Shown in pieces: positions 27,442 to 37,289 of a stretch of DNA of 64,000 nucleotides. The stretch comes from Phaeobacter sp. J2-8 (GTDB lineage: Bacteria > Pseudomonadota > Alphaproteobacteria > Rhodobacterales > Rhodobacteraceae). Each line of letters starts with the position of its first letter. Position 1 is the stretch's first letter. A program made the position numbers and the translations under genes. The stretch is taken from positions 62,001 through 126,000 of the forward strand of contig NZ_JALIEC010000009.1 of the NCBI RefSeq assembly GCF_022867865.1, given 5' to 3'. The notes below the pieces were generated by a model. That model did no database searches. It was given only the letters and a program-made list of their open reading frames with translations, and had not been told where the DNA came from.

Positions 27442-28193
27442 ACACGTTGCAAGGCAAGACCATCATTGTCACCGGGGCCGGCGCCGGTATCGGGCTTGGC
27501 ATTCTGCGCCAGGCCGTGGCGGCGGGGGCGGATGTCACCGGGTTCGACATCACGCCGGATGCAAAGGCGCGGGTCGAGGCCGAGGGCGGAACATATGTTC
27601 AGGCCGATGTCACCGATCTTGATGCGTTCGAGGCCGCAATCCAGAATGTGCGCGACCGGGCCGGGCGGCTGGACGGTCTGGTCAATAATGCCGGGTTGAC
27701 GATCCGGGTGCCGTTTCTGGAAATGACCCGCGACCAGATGGAGGCGATGTGGACGATCAACCACCGCTCTGTCCTTGCGGGTTGTCAGACCGCCGGGCGG
27801 ATCATGGCGGCGGATGGCAATGGCGGGACGCTGGTCAATATCGGCTCGAACCATGCCCGTTGTACCAATCCCGGCCACGAGGCCTATGCCGGATCAAAGG
27901 GCGCGATCAGCGCCATGACCCGCGCAATGGCTTGGAGCCTGGGCAGCCACGGCATCCGCGTCAATGCGCTCTGCCCTGGTTTGACCCGGACCGAAATTGT
28001 GCTGGGCGCCGAAGAAGACCCCGAAATATCAGCCAAGTTCAAAAGCTGGCATGCCACGGGGGATGTGAACACAGTCGAGGATATCGGCAATCTGGCGGTG
28101 TTCCTGTTGTCCGATCTGTCGCGGTCCATGACCGGGGCCGAGGTGATTGCGGATCAAGGAATGTCGGCCCTTCTGGGCGTGCTGGATCTCTGA
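27438..28193 (+). CDS. Short-chain dehydrogenase/reductase
   Basis: This 251-residue classical SDR has the NAD(P) motif TGAGAGIG at residues 12-19, NNAG at 83-86 and the catalytic triad S137, Y150 and K154 (YAGSK). It overlaps the permease by four bases. In the context of sulfatase, mutarotase and transporter it most likely oxidises the free sugar to a lactone or acid, entering an oxidative pathway. Asp36-type acidic residue after the second strand (GFDIT) suggests preference for NAD over NADP. Confidence 0.9.
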   Translation: MNTLQGKTIIVTGAGAGIGLGILRQAVAAGADVTGFDITPDAKARVEAEGGTYVQADVTDLDAFEAAIQNVRDRAGRLDGLVNNAGLTIRVPFLEMTRDQMEAMWTINHRSVLAGCQTAGRIMAADGNGGTLVNIGSNHARCTNPGHEAYAGSKGAISAMTRAMAWSLGSHGIRVNALCPGLTRTEIVLGAEEDPEISAKFKSWHATGDVNTVEDIGNLAVFLLSDLSRSMTGAEVIADQGMSALLGVLDL

Positions 28194-28207
28194 AAGGGAG
28201 AATGAAT

Positions 28208-29284
28208 ATGTCTCAGGTACTGCTTCGGGATGTGGTGAAACGCTATGGCGCGACGCAGGTCGTCCATAATGTCGATCTGGAAATTGAACCGGGTGAATTC
28301 TGTGTCTTTGTGGGCCCGTCGGGCTGTGGGAAATCGACGCTTCTGCGGATGATTGCCGGGCTGGAGGAAACCACCGAAGGCCGCATGTTGATTGGGGACA
28401 ATGACGTGACCCATGCCGACCCTGCGGCGCGGGGCGTGGCGATGGTGTTCCAGACCTATGCGCTTTATCCGCATATGACGGTGCGCGAAAACATGGGGTT
28501 CGGGTTGAAAATCGCCAAGACCCCCAAGGCCGAAATCGACGATCGGGTGAGCAAGGCCAGCGAAATCCTGAAACTTCAGGATTACATGGACCGCAAGCCC
28601 AAGGCCCTGTCGGGGGGCCAGCGTCAGCGGGTTGCCATCGGCCGCGCGATTGTGCGCGAACCCGAGGTGTTCCTGTTCGATGAACCGCTGTCCAATCTGG
28701 ACGCCGAATTGCGGGTGCAAATGCGGTTGGAGATTGCCAATCTGCACAAGGCGCTGGGGGCGACGATGATCTATGTCACCCATGACCAGGTCGAAGCGAT
28801 GACCATGGCGGACAAGATTGTTGTGCTGCGCGATGGCCGGATTGAACAGCATGGCCGTCCGATGGATCTTTATGGCGATCCGGACAATATGTTTGTTGCG
28901 GGTTTCATCGGCTCGCCGCGGATGAATTTCCTGCCCGGCAAGGTTCAGTCGGTCGATGCGGGGGTCGCCAATGTAGTGATCCCGGCGTTTGAAAACGTGA
29001 CCCTGCCCATCCAGTTCGATGTGCCGCCCTTGTCCGGCAGCGATGTGGTTGTGGGGCTGCGCCCGGAACATTTCGCGGATGACGCGCCGGTGCGGATTCA
29101 GTTGGAACCAGAGGTCGTCGAAAATCTTGGCGGCGTGTCTTATGCCTATACCAAAGTGGCGGGCGTGGATTTGCCGATTGTGGTGGAAATGCGCGGCCAA
29201 CAGGGCGTTGGCACTGTGACCACCGGCATTGATCCAAAGGCCGCCTTGGTTTTTGACCCGAAAAACGGCCAGCGGTTGCGCTGA
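28208..29284 (+). CDS. Sugar ABC transporter ATP-binding protein (UgpC/MsmK type)
   Basis: The 358-residue ATPase shows Walker [11 protein letters not shown]-loop FQTYALYPH, signature LSGGQRQR, Walker [13 protein letters not shown] and [11 protein letters not shown], followed by a C-terminal TOBE/MOP domain. The ATG at 28208 is chosen because AGGGAG lies seven bases upstream; an ATG at 28202 sits too close. It ends the operon begun by the sulfatase and drives the two permeases upstream. Confidence 0.93.
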   Translation: MSQVLLRDVVKRYGATQVVHNVDLEIEPGEFCVFVGPSGCGKSTLLRMIAGLEETTEGRMLIGDNDVTHADPAARGVAMVFQTYALYPHMTVRENMGFGLKIAKTPKAEIDDRVSKASEILKLQDYMDRKPKALSGGQRQRVAIGRAIVREPEVFLFDEPLSNLDAELRVQMRLEIANLHKALGATMIYVTHDQVEAMTMADKIVVLRDGRIEQHGRPMDLYGDPDNMFVAGFIGSPRMNFLPGKVQSVDAGVANVVIPAFENVTLPIQFDVPPLSGSDVVVGLRPEHFADDAPVRIQLEPEVVENLGGVSYAYTKVAGVDLPIVVEMRGQQGVGTVTTGIDPKAALVFDPKNGQRLR

Positions 29285-29321
29285 TCAAACGGCGGGCCAC
29301 CGCGCCCGCATCCTGGCAATT

Positions 29322-29357
29322 GCTGCGGCGAAAACAATTTCACGTTTTCGCCGCAGC
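29322..29357. terminator. Bidirectional hairpin terminator
   Basis: GCTGCGGCGAAAAC (29322-29335) pairs perfectly over 14 bp with GTTTTCGCCGCAGC (29344-29357) and TTT follows. It lies between the convergent ATPase and aldo/keto reductase genes and can serve both. Confidence 0.8.
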
Positions 29358-29389
29358 TTTCCATTTCAATGCTGCCAAGTGTGGGTGCC

Positions 29390-30370
29390 TTAGCGGGTTC
29401 TGCCTTTGCCCCACATGTCGATATTGCCGCCCAGATCGGTTTTGAGCCGGTCTGACGCCTCGGTCAGAGCGTTCAGAACATCGGCGCTGAGGTCGACATC
29501 CAGCAGTTTTTTCAAACCCTGGCTTTGGGCACCATTGCGTGTGCCGACAATGACACCGCCAACAGCCGTGCGGGATTTCAGCCAGCCAATGGCCAGTTCT
29601 TCCATCGACAGACCGGTTTCGCCAACAAGGCGCCACAAGGCATCCAGCAGCTCCTGACCGGCGTCTTCTGCGCCGTCTTCCTTGTGCGTTACCTCGGCCC
29701 ATTTGCGATGGTTGAACATGCGGGTGCGGGCGCGGTCGACCGGGAAATCCTGAAGCGATTTGTATTTGCCCGCCAGAAGCCCCTGCATCAGCGACGAATA
29801 GCACATGATCGGAACGCCGGCGGCCTCGCATTTGGGCTGCACGACAAATTCGATAGAGCGATAAAACAGGTGATAGGGCAGCTGGTTGACCGACACTTCG
29901 CCCAGCGAAAGCGCCTCGTCGATATCCTTGTCACCAAAGTTCGACACGCCGTACCAACGGATTTTGCCGTCTTCTTTCAACTTCTTCAGCGCGCCAATGC
30001 TGTCGGCCAGCGGCACATCGCGATTGGGCCAATGCAGCATGTAAAGATCAATGTAATCCGTGCCGAGGTTTTTCAAACTGCGGTCGCAGGCGGTGATAAT
30101 GTCATCGGGGGCCAGATTTTCCTTGGCAACCTTCGACGAAATCACCAGCTCTGCGCGTTTGTCGCCCAAAGCCTTGTGCAAAAGCTGTTCGGAATAGCCG
30201 GCGCCATAGGCTTCGGCGGTGTCGAAAAAGTTGATGCCCACATTATGCGCCTCTTGCAGCGCCTCGATGGAATCTTTTTCCTCTTGTGCGCCAAACGCCC
30301 CGGCGCCGCCCATGCAGCCATAGACGACCTTGCTTGTCACCAGATCGGTTTTGCCAAAAGTTGTGTTCAT
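29390..30370 (-). CDS. Aldo/keto reductase
   Basis: This 326-residue protein has the AKR barrel and its catalytic tetrad D50, Y55, K80 and H113 (FFDTAEAYGAG, ISSKV, LHWPN), plus the NADPH-binding segments near the C-terminus (GVIVGTRN). It would reduce or oxidise a sugar aldehyde or ketone with NADP(H). It is the last gene of a minus-strand set with a mannonate-dehydratase-like enzyme, a sugar isomerase and an ABC transporter, so a role in interconverting the imported sugar is likely. Confidence 0.9.
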   Translation of the reverse strand: MNTTFGKTDLVTSKVVYGCMGGAGAFGAQEEKDSIEALQEAHNVGINFFDTAEAYGAGYSEQLLHKALGDKRAELVISSKVAKENLAPDDIITACDRSLKNLGTDYIDLYMLHWPNRDVPLADSIGALKKLKEDGKIRWYGVSNFGDKDIDEALSLGEVSVNQLPYHLFYRSIEFVVQPKCEAAGVPIMCYSSLMQGLLAGKYKSLQDFPVDRARTRMFNHRKWAEVTHKEDGAEDAGQELLDALWRLVGETGLSMEELAIGWLKSRTAVGGVIVGTRNGAQSQGLKKLLDVDLSADVLNALTEASDRLKTDLGGNIDMWGKGRTR

Positions 30371-30417
30371 TCTCAGTTACCTTATAGTTTGATTTCAGTG
30401 GCTTGGCGCGGCTGGGC

Positions 30418-31653
30418 CTACCAGCTCCACAGGGTGCCATCCTCAAGCTGGCTGACCGGCAGATAGGAACGTTTGTAGGGATATTTCGCGGCGGCGTCTT
30501 CGTCGAAGTCAACGCCAAGTCCGGGGCTGTCGCCCACATGTATCATGCCGTTTTCCAATGTGAGATCATACGAGAATACCTCGTCCGAGGCATCGGTGCC
30601 AAAACCCACGAATTCCTGAATGCCAAAGTTGGGCGCCCAGAGGTCAAGGTGCGATTGCGCCGCGAAACAGATCGGCGACAGATCCGGCGCGCCATGCGGC
30701 GCAATGCGGACATGAAACAGCGCCGCGAAATCCGCGATCCGCCGCAGCCCGGTGATGCCCCCGGCATGGGTGGTCGCGGTGCGGATGTAATCAATCCATT
30801 GGTTCTGGATCATATCCTTGCAATCCCAGATCGTATTATAGATCTCGCCAATGGCCAGCGGGGTTGTGGTGTGATCGCGCAGCACCCGATAGCTGTCCTG
30901 ATTTTCGGCGGGCACCGCATCTTCGAGGAACAGAAGGTCATAGGGTTCCAGCATCTTGCCCAGCCGGGCCGCTTCGATTGGGGTCAGACGGCTGTGCACA
31001 TCATGCAGCAGCGCGACCTCGTCCCCGAAACGCGCCCGCGCATCGCGAAACAGCGCCTCGATCGAATTCATGTATTTGCGGGTCGACCAGGGTTGTTCCG
31101 GCGGCAGCGGGCGGCTGCTTTGCTGTTCGAAATAATCTTTCTTGTCGCCCAGCACACCATAGGTGCCTTCCAGCCCCGGCACGGCGGTTTGCAGACGCAC
31201 GGCGGTAAAGCCCTGATCAATCAGCGCCGCCGCCCGGTCGAGCGTGCCCTCGATGGTTTCGCCGGTGGCATGGGCATAGGTGGTCACGGCCTTGCGGCTT
31301 TTGCCCCCCAAAAGCTGATAGACCGGCAGGCCGGCGGCCTTGCCCTTGATATCCCAAAGCGCGACATCAACGGCGGCAACACAGGCCATGTTGATCGGGC
31401 CCTTGCGCCAGTAGACACCCTTGTAGAGATATTGCCAGATATCCTCGATATCATGGGCGTTACGACCAATCAGACAGGGCGCCACATGTTCCTGAAGATA
31501 GGTCGCCACCGCCATTTCGCGGCCATTCACAGTGGCATCGCCAAGCCCGTAGAGGCCACATTCGGTGACGATTTTCAGGGTCACGAAATTTCGGCCCGGG
31601 CAGCTGACGATGACCCGGACGTCCGTGATTGTAAGATCTTTTGCCGTGCTCAT
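30418..31653 (-). CDS. Mannonate-dehydratase-like protein (ManD/RspA group, enolase superfamily)
   Basis: The 411-residue protein matches the ManD subgroup: [17 protein letters not shown], the long insertion with tyrosine ([15 protein letters not shown]), HDVHSRLTP with the catalytic His and first metal Asp, [24 protein letters not shown] and [10 protein letters not shown], ending with the typical [19 protein letters not shown]-like tail. ManD enzymes dehydrate D-mannonate (or D-gluconate) to 2-keto-3-deoxygluconate. Residues needed for activity appear present. It lies 36 bases after a sugar isomerase gene in the same operon. Confidence 0.9.
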   Translation of the reverse strand: MSTAKDLTITDVRVIVSCPGRNFVTLKIVTECGLYGLGDATVNGREMAVATYLQEHVAPCLIGRNAHDIEDIWQYLYKGVYWRKGPINMACVAAVDVALWDIKGKAAGLPVYQLLGGKSRKAVTTYAHATGETIEGTLDRAAALIDQGFTAVRLQTAVPGLEGTYGVLGDKKDYFEQQSSRPLPPEQPWSTRKYMNSIEALFRDARARFGDEVALLHDVHSRLTPIEAARLGKMLEPYDLLFLEDAVPAENQDSYRVLRDHTTTPLAIGEIYNTIWDCKDMIQNQWIDYIRTATTHAGGITGLRRIADFAALFHVRIAPHGAPDLSPICFAAQSHLDLWAPNFGIQEFVGFGTDASDEVFSYDLTLENGMIHVGDSPGLGVDFDEDAAAKYPYKRSYLPVSQLEDGTLWSW

Positions 31654-31689
31654 CGGTCTTCCTTTGTTTGGGGGGCGGGGGGCAATCTG

Positions 31690-32514
31690 TCAGGCATAGA
31701 TCTCTGCAATCAATGCTTTCAGATGCGCGATATCCTTTTTCACGAAAGGAATGACATCATCCCCCATCCTTTGGCCGTGAACCCCGGCCTGTTTGCTGTA
31801 TTCGGCGGGCATGCAGAATGTGCCCTCGACCCCGGTGCGGTGCAATTCACTGACCAGTTCGCGCCAGTTGTACCCGCCGTGGTCATGGGTGGTCCAATGG
31901 ACCTCGTATCTGGCCTCAAGCTCGGGCCCATTGGCGCGCAGGTGGCAGGCGCTTTTGAAATTCACCAGCCCGTTCATATGCGGGCGGGCGATGTCGACAG
32001 CCATTTTCACCGGTTCACCGTCGACCGCGCAATGGCCCATGTCAAGCACACCGCAGACCTGTTTTGGATCGTAATCCGCCAGCAGATGCGCCAGCCCCAG
32101 CGCGCTGCCGATGTTGGTGCCATAGTGGTTTTGCACGCCGATGGCGACATTGTTGCGCTCCAGCGCGGGCAGCACCGCATCAAAGCTGCGGCGATAGGCG
32201 TCGACCGACGCGCGATACCCCAGGGCCAGATCAATCGGCGCACATATGCGGATGATGCCCACCCCGGCGGCGCCACAGGCCTCGATCATGGTGTCATTGA
32301 AATCGCCGGCGATGCTGGGGGTTTTCAGCCCATGATCGGCCAGCAGCGCAACCGCCCTTGGCAGATCGGCCACGACATTGTCCGGCGTGACCTGATAGCC
32401 GGGGCGCACCGCCAGTTCGACGCCGTCAAAGCCCAGCCCGGCAAGTTTCGCGGCCATCTCTGGCAGCGGGTCGGTCCAGGGTTTGGTGAATATGGTAATC
32501 AACGGTTGTCCCAT
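31690..32514 (-). CDS. Sugar phosphate isomerase/epimerase-like TIM barrel protein
   Basis: This 274-residue protein belongs to the AP endonuclease-2/xylose-isomerase-like barrel family. Features include GFDGVELAVRPGY near residue 28, VGVQNHYGTNIG-like and GVLDMGHCAVDGE segments and WTTHDHGGYNWRE, which supply metal-binding His, Asp and Glu. Members isomerise or epimerise keto sugars or dehydrate inosose. It is placed between the ABC permeases and the ManD-like gene, so it may convert the imported sugar to the dehydratase substrate. The exact reaction is open. Confidence 0.82.
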   Translation of the reverse strand: MGQPLITIFTKPWTDPLPEMAAKLAGLGFDGVELAVRPGYQVTPDNVVADLPRAVALLADHGLKTPSIAGDFNDTMIEACGAAGVGIIRICAPIDLALGYRASVDAYRRSFDAVLPALERNNVAIGVQNHYGTNIGSALGLAHLLADYDPKQVCGVLDMGHCAVDGEPVKMAVDIARPHMNGLVNFKSACHLRANGPELEARYEVHWTTHDHGGYNWRELVSELHRTGVEGTFCMPAEYSKQAGVHGQRMGDDVIPFVKKDIAHLKALIAEIYA

Positions 32515-32559
32515 CGGGTCACACGTCCTTTTGTTGATCTGTAGAAAAGGGGAAGGGCG

Positions 32560-33447
32560 TTAGCCCTTCAACCCGGTGGTTGCGATCCCGTCGATCAGCT
32601 TGCGCTGAAAGATGAAGAAGACGATGAACATCGGCACCAGCGACAAGAGGGACATCGCCAGCATCGCGCCCCAGGTGCTTGCCCCGCGCGACGCTTGCAG
32701 CAGACGCAGGCCCTGCGGCACGGTGTAATTCTCGATCGAGGTCAGATAGATCAGCGGCGTCAGAAAATCCTCGTACGTCCACAGGAAGGTGAACACCGCT
32801 GTTGTGACCAAGGCCGGGGTCAGAAGCGGCAGGATGATCGCGAAATAGATGCGGATCGGCCCCGCGCCGTCAATCGCCGCGGCCTCGTCCAATTCACGCG
32901 GAATACCGCGAATGAACTGGATCATCAGAAAGACAAAGAAGGCCTCAACCGCGAGGAATTTCGGCGTCACGATCGGCAGGATCGTGTTCACCCAGCCCAG
33001 ATAGTTGAACAGGATGTATTGCGGGATCAGCGTCGCATGCACCGGCAACATGATGGTCATCATCATCAGCGCAAACAGCGGTGCCTTGAAGCGGAAATCA
33101 AGCCGGGCAAAGGCATAGGCGACGAAAGAACAGGACAACACATTGCCGATCACCGCGATGGTGGCGATGACAAAACTGTTGGTGAAAAACACCTTGAACG
33201 GTGCGGCCACCCCGGCCCAGCCGTTGGCATAGTTCTGCCAGACGAAATGCCGGGGGATGATGCTGGTGTCGGAAAAGATGATGTTTGACGGTTTCAGCGA
33301 GCTGACCGCAAGCCAGACCAGCGGATAGAGCATGATCAGTGCAAAGAAGATCAGGAAACCATGCATCATCAGCTTGGACCGCGCCTTGGATCGGGCGGTG
33401 GTCTGGTTCACGTCGGCGGTGGCGGGTTGGGTGTCTGTCAAAGTCAT
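32560..33447 (-). CDS. Sugar ABC transporter permease (MalG type)
   Basis: The 295-residue protein has a long cytoplasmic N-terminus, the segment LMMHGFLIFFALIMLYPLVW, further membrane helices and the EAA-like loop DEAAAIDGAGPIRIYFAIILP. It starts six bases after the stop of its partner permease. Together with the binding protein at 34488 and probably the ATPase at 39184 it makes a CUT1 importer. Confidence 0.92.
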   Translation of the reverse strand: MTLTDTQPATADVNQTTARSKARSKLMMHGFLIFFALIMLYPLVWLAVSSLKPSNIIFSDTSIIPRHFVWQNYANGWAGVAAPFKVFFTNSFVIATIAVIGNVLSCSFVAYAFARLDFRFKAPLFALMMMTIMLPVHATLIPQYILFNYLGWVNTILPIVTPKFLAVEAFFVFLMIQFIRGIPRELDEAAAIDGAGPIRIYFAIILPLLTPALVTTAVFTFLWTYEDFLTPLIYLTSIENYTVPQGLRLLQASRGASTWGAMLAMSLLSLVPMFIVFFIFQRKLIDGIATTGLKG

Positions 33448-33452
33448 ATGTC

Positions 33453-34358
33453 TTACCCCTCGTCCCCGTAGTGCACCCAGTATTTGGCGCTGAGGAAGGA
33501 AAACGTTGTTGCCAGGCCGATGATGGCGACCAGAACCCAGGCAATGGCCGAGGCATAGCCCATCTCAAAGTTCGTGAACGCCTGTTCATAGAGATAAAGC
33601 GTGTAAAACAGCGTCGAATCTGCCGGGCCGCCGGTGCCATCCGAAATGATGTAAGACGGCGTAAAGGCCTGAAACGCGCCGATGGTCTGCATCACGAAGT
33701 TGAAGAATATGATCGGCGTCAACAGCGGCACAGTGACATAGAAAAACTGTTGTACCGGGCGGGCGCCATCAATGGCGGCGGCGTCATACATATCCTGGGG
33801 GATCTGTTTCAGACCGGCCAGAAAGATCACCATCGGCGCCCCGAATTGCCATGCCGCCAGCAACACCAGCGTGCCAAGCGCATAGTCGGGATTGGTGATC
33901 CAGCTGGGGGCGTCATAGCCGAAATAGGTCCAGAGGAATTGGTTGATGATCCCGTCATAGGAAAAGATCTGACGCCACATCAGCGCAACCGCCACGCTGC
34001 CGCCCAGAAGCGACGGAAGGTAGAAGACAGAGCGATAAATCCCCAATCCCCGCAAACCGCGATTGAGGATCAGCGCGATGAACAAGGCAAATCCCAGCTT
34101 CAACGGCACCGAGAACACCACATAGGACAACGTCACCTTCAGCGACGCGACATATCGCGGATCATCGTTCAACAGCTTGGCGTAATTGTCCAATCCCGCC
34201 CAATTCGGCGCACTGAACAGATCGTAGTCGGTGAAGGACAGATACAGGGAGCCCAGCATCGGTCCCATCGTCAGAACAACAAAGCCAAGCAACCACGGCG
34301 ACAGGAACAGAAACGCGATGCCGTTTTGCTTTTTCGAAAGGTTTTTGGTCTTGCTCAT
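33453..34358 (-). CDS. Sugar ABC transporter permease (MalF type)
   Basis: The 301-residue protein begins with a basic N-terminus followed by FLFLSPWLLGFVVLTMGPML and about five more membrane segments; the EAA loop is DAAAIDGARPVQQFFYVTVP. It lies downstream of the binding-protein gene across a gap that holds a tandem repeat and a hairpin. No ATPase is present in this minus-strand operon. Confidence 0.92.
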   Translation of the reverse strand: MSKTKNLSKKQNGIAFLFLSPWLLGFVVLTMGPMLGSLYLSFTDYDLFSAPNWAGLDNYAKLLNDDPRYVASLKVTLSYVVFSVPLKLGFALFIALILNRGLRGLGIYRSVFYLPSLLGGSVAVALMWRQIFSYDGIINQFLWTYFGYDAPSWITNPDYALGTLVLLAAWQFGAPMVIFLAGLKQIPQDMYDAAAIDGARPVQQFFYVTVPLLTPIIFFNFVMQTIGAFQAFTPSYIISDGTGGPADSTLFYTLYLYEQAFTNFEMGYASAIAWVLVAIIGLATTFSFLSAKYWVHYGDEG

Positions 34359-34406
34359 GGGGCCTTACCTTTATTGAAGCCAACAAATGCCAACCGCACA
34401 TGCGGA

Positions 34407-34454
34407 ACAGGACACGCAGGACGGGACATGCAGGACAGGACATGCGGGACGGGG
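34407..34454. repeat. Three tandem copies of a 14-bp unit
   Basis: The units ACAGGACACGCAGG (34407-34420), ACGGGACATGCAGG (34421-34434) and ACAGGACATGCGGG (34435-34448) are followed by a partial ACGGGG. They lie in the 129-bp gap between the binding-protein and permease genes and merge into the hairpin described next. Confidence 0.85.
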
Positions 34455-34469
34455 CAAATCCCGTCCCGC
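34444..34469 (-). promoter_or_regulatory. Hairpin between binding-protein and permease genes
   Basis: GCGGGACGGG (34444-34453) pairs perfectly with CCCGTCCCGC (34460-34469) around six bases. It follows the binding-protein stop on the minus strand and has no T run. The same arrangement recurs in five other transporter operons of the window. Confidence 0.65.
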
Positions 34470-34487
34470 GCCATTCCGCAGCCGCCG

Positions 34488-35787
34488 TTACTTGAGCGCC
34501 TTGAGCTTGCCGTCGATTTCCGCAGTCAGCGAATTGCCAGCCTCAAGCGCGGTCATGTCACCAAAGGCCACGGCCTCGTTATGGCGACGGAAGATCCCGC
34601 CAAGCCCGCCCACACCCGGACGCCGTGACGGCGCCGGATCTTCGCGCAGCATCTTGAGGTAGGCGACCAGCTTCTTTTCCTCCGGCGTGCCGGAAGAGCC
34701 GAATTTTTCCAGCCCGGCGGTCGAGGCCGGGATCATGCCGCTGCCGGTGTAATACAGTTCGACACCTTCGGGATCGAAGTGCATGAAGCGGATGATGTCG
34801 ACGCAAAGCTCCTTGTCCACGGCGTTTTTCCAAATCCCGGTGGAATTGCCGGCGTAGTCATAGAGATGCTGTTTCATCTCGCCGCCCTCATACCCGTTGG
34901 GCAGCATCATCAGATCAAGCGGCCCATCCATCAGTGCGCCAATGCCGATAAAGCTGTCGGTGGTTTGTACCAACATCGCCGAACGGCCCCGAACAATCCC
35001 GAGCGAGGCTGAATTGTCGCCAGGCCTGGGCCTGGACATCTGCGGGCGGTGCGCCGCCAGCCTTGCGCATGTCTTCCCAATATTGGAACCACTTGGCCAT
35101 GTCTTCGCCGGTGAAGCCGATGGTATGTTCCGGGGTGAACAACGCGGCGCCGGCCGCCCGCAAGAAGATGTCGCAGGCAAGGTTGTTGCCGCCGCCGTCT
35201 TCGATGCCCCAGAAGCCGCGCCCATGCTCTTTGCCAAGCGCAACCGCCGTTTCATGCAGTTTTTCCCAGGTATAGAATTTGTCGGGAACGGCGACGCCAA
35301 CCTCTTCGAACTTGGCCGGGTTGAAGAAGATCGCCGTGGCGATCGCATCATTGGGCATGGCGTACATTTCGTCCGCATAGGTGCAGGAAAACACACTGCC
35401 GGCGGCCTGATATTCCGACACGTCAAGCGGATCGGGAATCCAGTCTGTCAGCGGGGTCAGGACGCCGCGGGCCGCGTATTCGGCCAAAAGATCGACGTTG
35501 ACGCTGAACATATCCGGGGCATTGCCGCCGGCCGCTTCGGTTGCGAGTTTGTCGGTAAAGGCGCGGTAGCTGGAAAATTCCGGTACGATTTCGACATTCG
35601 GGTTCTTCGCCATATAGGCCTTGAGAACCTTGAGTGTCGTGCCGAGTTGTTCCTCCAATTCAACGAAGCCACTGAAGCGAACGGTGGTTTTCCCCTGCGC
35701 CAAGGCGCCCCCCGCGACAACCGTCAATGCAAATCCGCCAAATGCGGCGGAGCCCTGTTTTAGAAATGCTCTGCGTGAATGCGTCAT
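34488..35787 (-). pseudogene. Sugar ABC transporter substrate-binding protein with Tat signal, frameshifted
   Basis: The start at 35787 encodes a twin-arginine signal, HSRRAFLKQGSAAFGGFA, with cleavage after GGALAQG; Tat export suggests folding in the cytoplasm. The mature part is a family-1 sugar-binding protein. Around 35021 one extra base shifts the frame: skipping it joins ADVQAQA to GDNSASLGIVRGRSAMLVQ. The second part runs normally to 34488. The whole would have about 432 residues. It is the first gene of the minus-strand operon of module E. Conservation on both sides argues for a recent lesion or sequencing error. Confidence 0.87.
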
Positions 35788-36215
35788 GGTTTTTCCTCCC
35801 TGAAGTGCGCGACCTGACTGCGGATCGCCAATACAACGGATCGCGATTCGTGACCCCCTGCACTGTGACGATAGTAAAACGATACACTAATGTCGACACA
35901 AAATTCCGGGCCGCGGTTTTTGCGGGCAGGGACGGCGCGAATTTTGGGTCACCCTGGGTGGAGGAGTGATTGTAATACATTATAATTGTTCAATATTCGT
36001 GAAGGCCATCAAGGAATATGGCCGATGTGGCTAGGTGGATTCGTGGCGAATCTTCGGGAGGTCGGCCCAAAAATTTTGCAGAAATGAAAAATTTCTCTGG
36101 AATACTTTGCTGGGAAGTGGGTAGTGTGTGTAACGTATTACTAACCAGACCCCAATGCGATTCCAGCCGCCCGTTCTGTGGCTGGCGCACCCGTGGGCCA
36201 TGTAGGGTAGAGACG
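35788..36215. promoter_or_regulatory. Divergent control region with LacI-operator-like sites
   Basis: This 428-bp gap holds the promoters of the binding-protein operon (minus) and the lacI-type gene (plus). GTAAAACGATAC (35874-35885) and GTAACGTATTAC (36130-36141) share the GTAA and TAC ends of LacI-family operators, with a CG inside. They lie close to the two gene starts. No gene is seen; an open frame reaching upstream of 36216 has no coding signs. Confidence 0.4.
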
Positions 36216-37289
36216 ATGGCAGGTATCAAGGATGTGGCGAAAAAGGCGGGGGTGTCCGTCAGTACCGTGTCGAACGTCATCAATGGCCGACATGCCAAAA
36301 TGGGGGCCCGTACCCTGCGCCGGGTGCAGGAGGCGATTGCCGAACTCAATTACACCCCCAGCGCCGTCGCCCGTCAGCTGAAATCGGGGCACATCAAGAC
36401 GCTTGGTCTTGTGGTGCCTTCGGTGGCCAACCCGTTTTGGGGCAATGTGTCCCAGCTGATTGAAAAAGCCGCCCTGAAACGGGGGTATCAGGTTCTGATC
36501 TGTAACGCGGAACGCGATCCAGAGCTTGAGGCGAATTACATGACCTCGCTTCAGGGGTCTTTGATCCGTGGAACGATTTTGGGGTCTTCGCCGGTTTCCT
36601 TTGACCATCTGCGCGAGCATTCCGAAAAAGGCATGCATATCGGCGCATTTGATCGCGCATCGCGCGGGGCAGAGGGGATTGTGTCCTGCTCTGTCAGTGT
36701 GGATCAGGATCTTGGCGCGCGACTGGCCACCCGGCATCTGATTGGTCTGGGGCACAAGAAGATTGCCTTTATCTCGGGGCCGATCGGCACGTCGAGCAGG
36801 ATCGCGCGACTTGAGGGTGTGCAGCGCGAGCTGTCCAAGGTTGGGCTTTCTATTGATGAGGATCTGATCTGGCTTGGTCCGCAAGCGGCGGGGTTTGGTG
36901 ACAGTCAGGCGGCCGAACTTGGCCGGACTGCGGCGCGTGAATTGCTGACACGGGACGATCCGCCAACCGCCATTTTCGCCGTGAACGACATGTATGCCAT
37001 CGGCGCATGTTCCGGCGCCCGGGAACTGGGCTATCGTGTGCCTGATGACCTGTCGGTGGTCGGTTTCGACGACATCATCATGGCAAAGGTGATGGAGCCA
37101 CCGCTGACGACAGTACGCCAACCGGTTGAACAGATGGCGGAATTGATGGTCGCGCGGCTTATCGAAACGCTGGAAGACGAAGACGGCCCAGCGGAACCGC
37201 ATGTCATTCTGCGGCCGGAATTGATCGTCCGCAGCTCCACCGCTGCGCGAAAAAATTCTGACAGCATCAATTCAGGGACAGAAAAATGA
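36216..37289 (+). CDS. LacI-family transcriptional regulator
   Basis: The ATG at 36216 gives the standard LacI start AGIKDVAKKAGVSVSTVSNV with helix-turn-helix and then the hinge helix TPSAVARQLKSG. The 357-residue protein continues with a periplasmic-binding-protein-like sensor domain (LGLVVPSVANPFWG, IAFISGPIGTSSR, VVGFDDIIMAKVMEPPLTTV). An in-frame upstream start at 36018 would add about 66 residues not found in the family and is rejected. It diverges from the sugar ABC operon and overlaps the next gene by ATGA, so it probably controls both directions in response to a sugar. Confidence 0.93.
   Translation: MAGIKDVAKKAGVSVSTVSNVINGRHAKMGARTLRRVQEAIAELNYTPSAVARQLKSGHIKTLGLVVPSVANPFWGNVSQLIEKAALKRGYQVLICNAERDPELEANYMTSLQGSLIRGTILGSSPVSFDHLREHSEKGMHIGAFDRASRGAEGIVSCSVSVDQDLGARLATRHLIGLGHKKIAFISGPIGTSSRIARLEGVQRELSKVGLSIDEDLIWLGPQAAGFGDSQAAELGRTAARELLTRDDPPTAIFAVNDMYAIGACSGARELGYRVPDDLSVVGFDDIIMAKVMEPPLTTVRQPVEQMAELMVARLIETLEDEDGPAEPHVILRPELIVRSSTAARKNSDSINSGTEK

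Noticed and set aside
30403-32544. Plus-strand open frame of 713 codons opposite the ManD-like and isomerase genes
   Set aside because: It covers two unrelated genes on the other strand and shows no recognisable domain.
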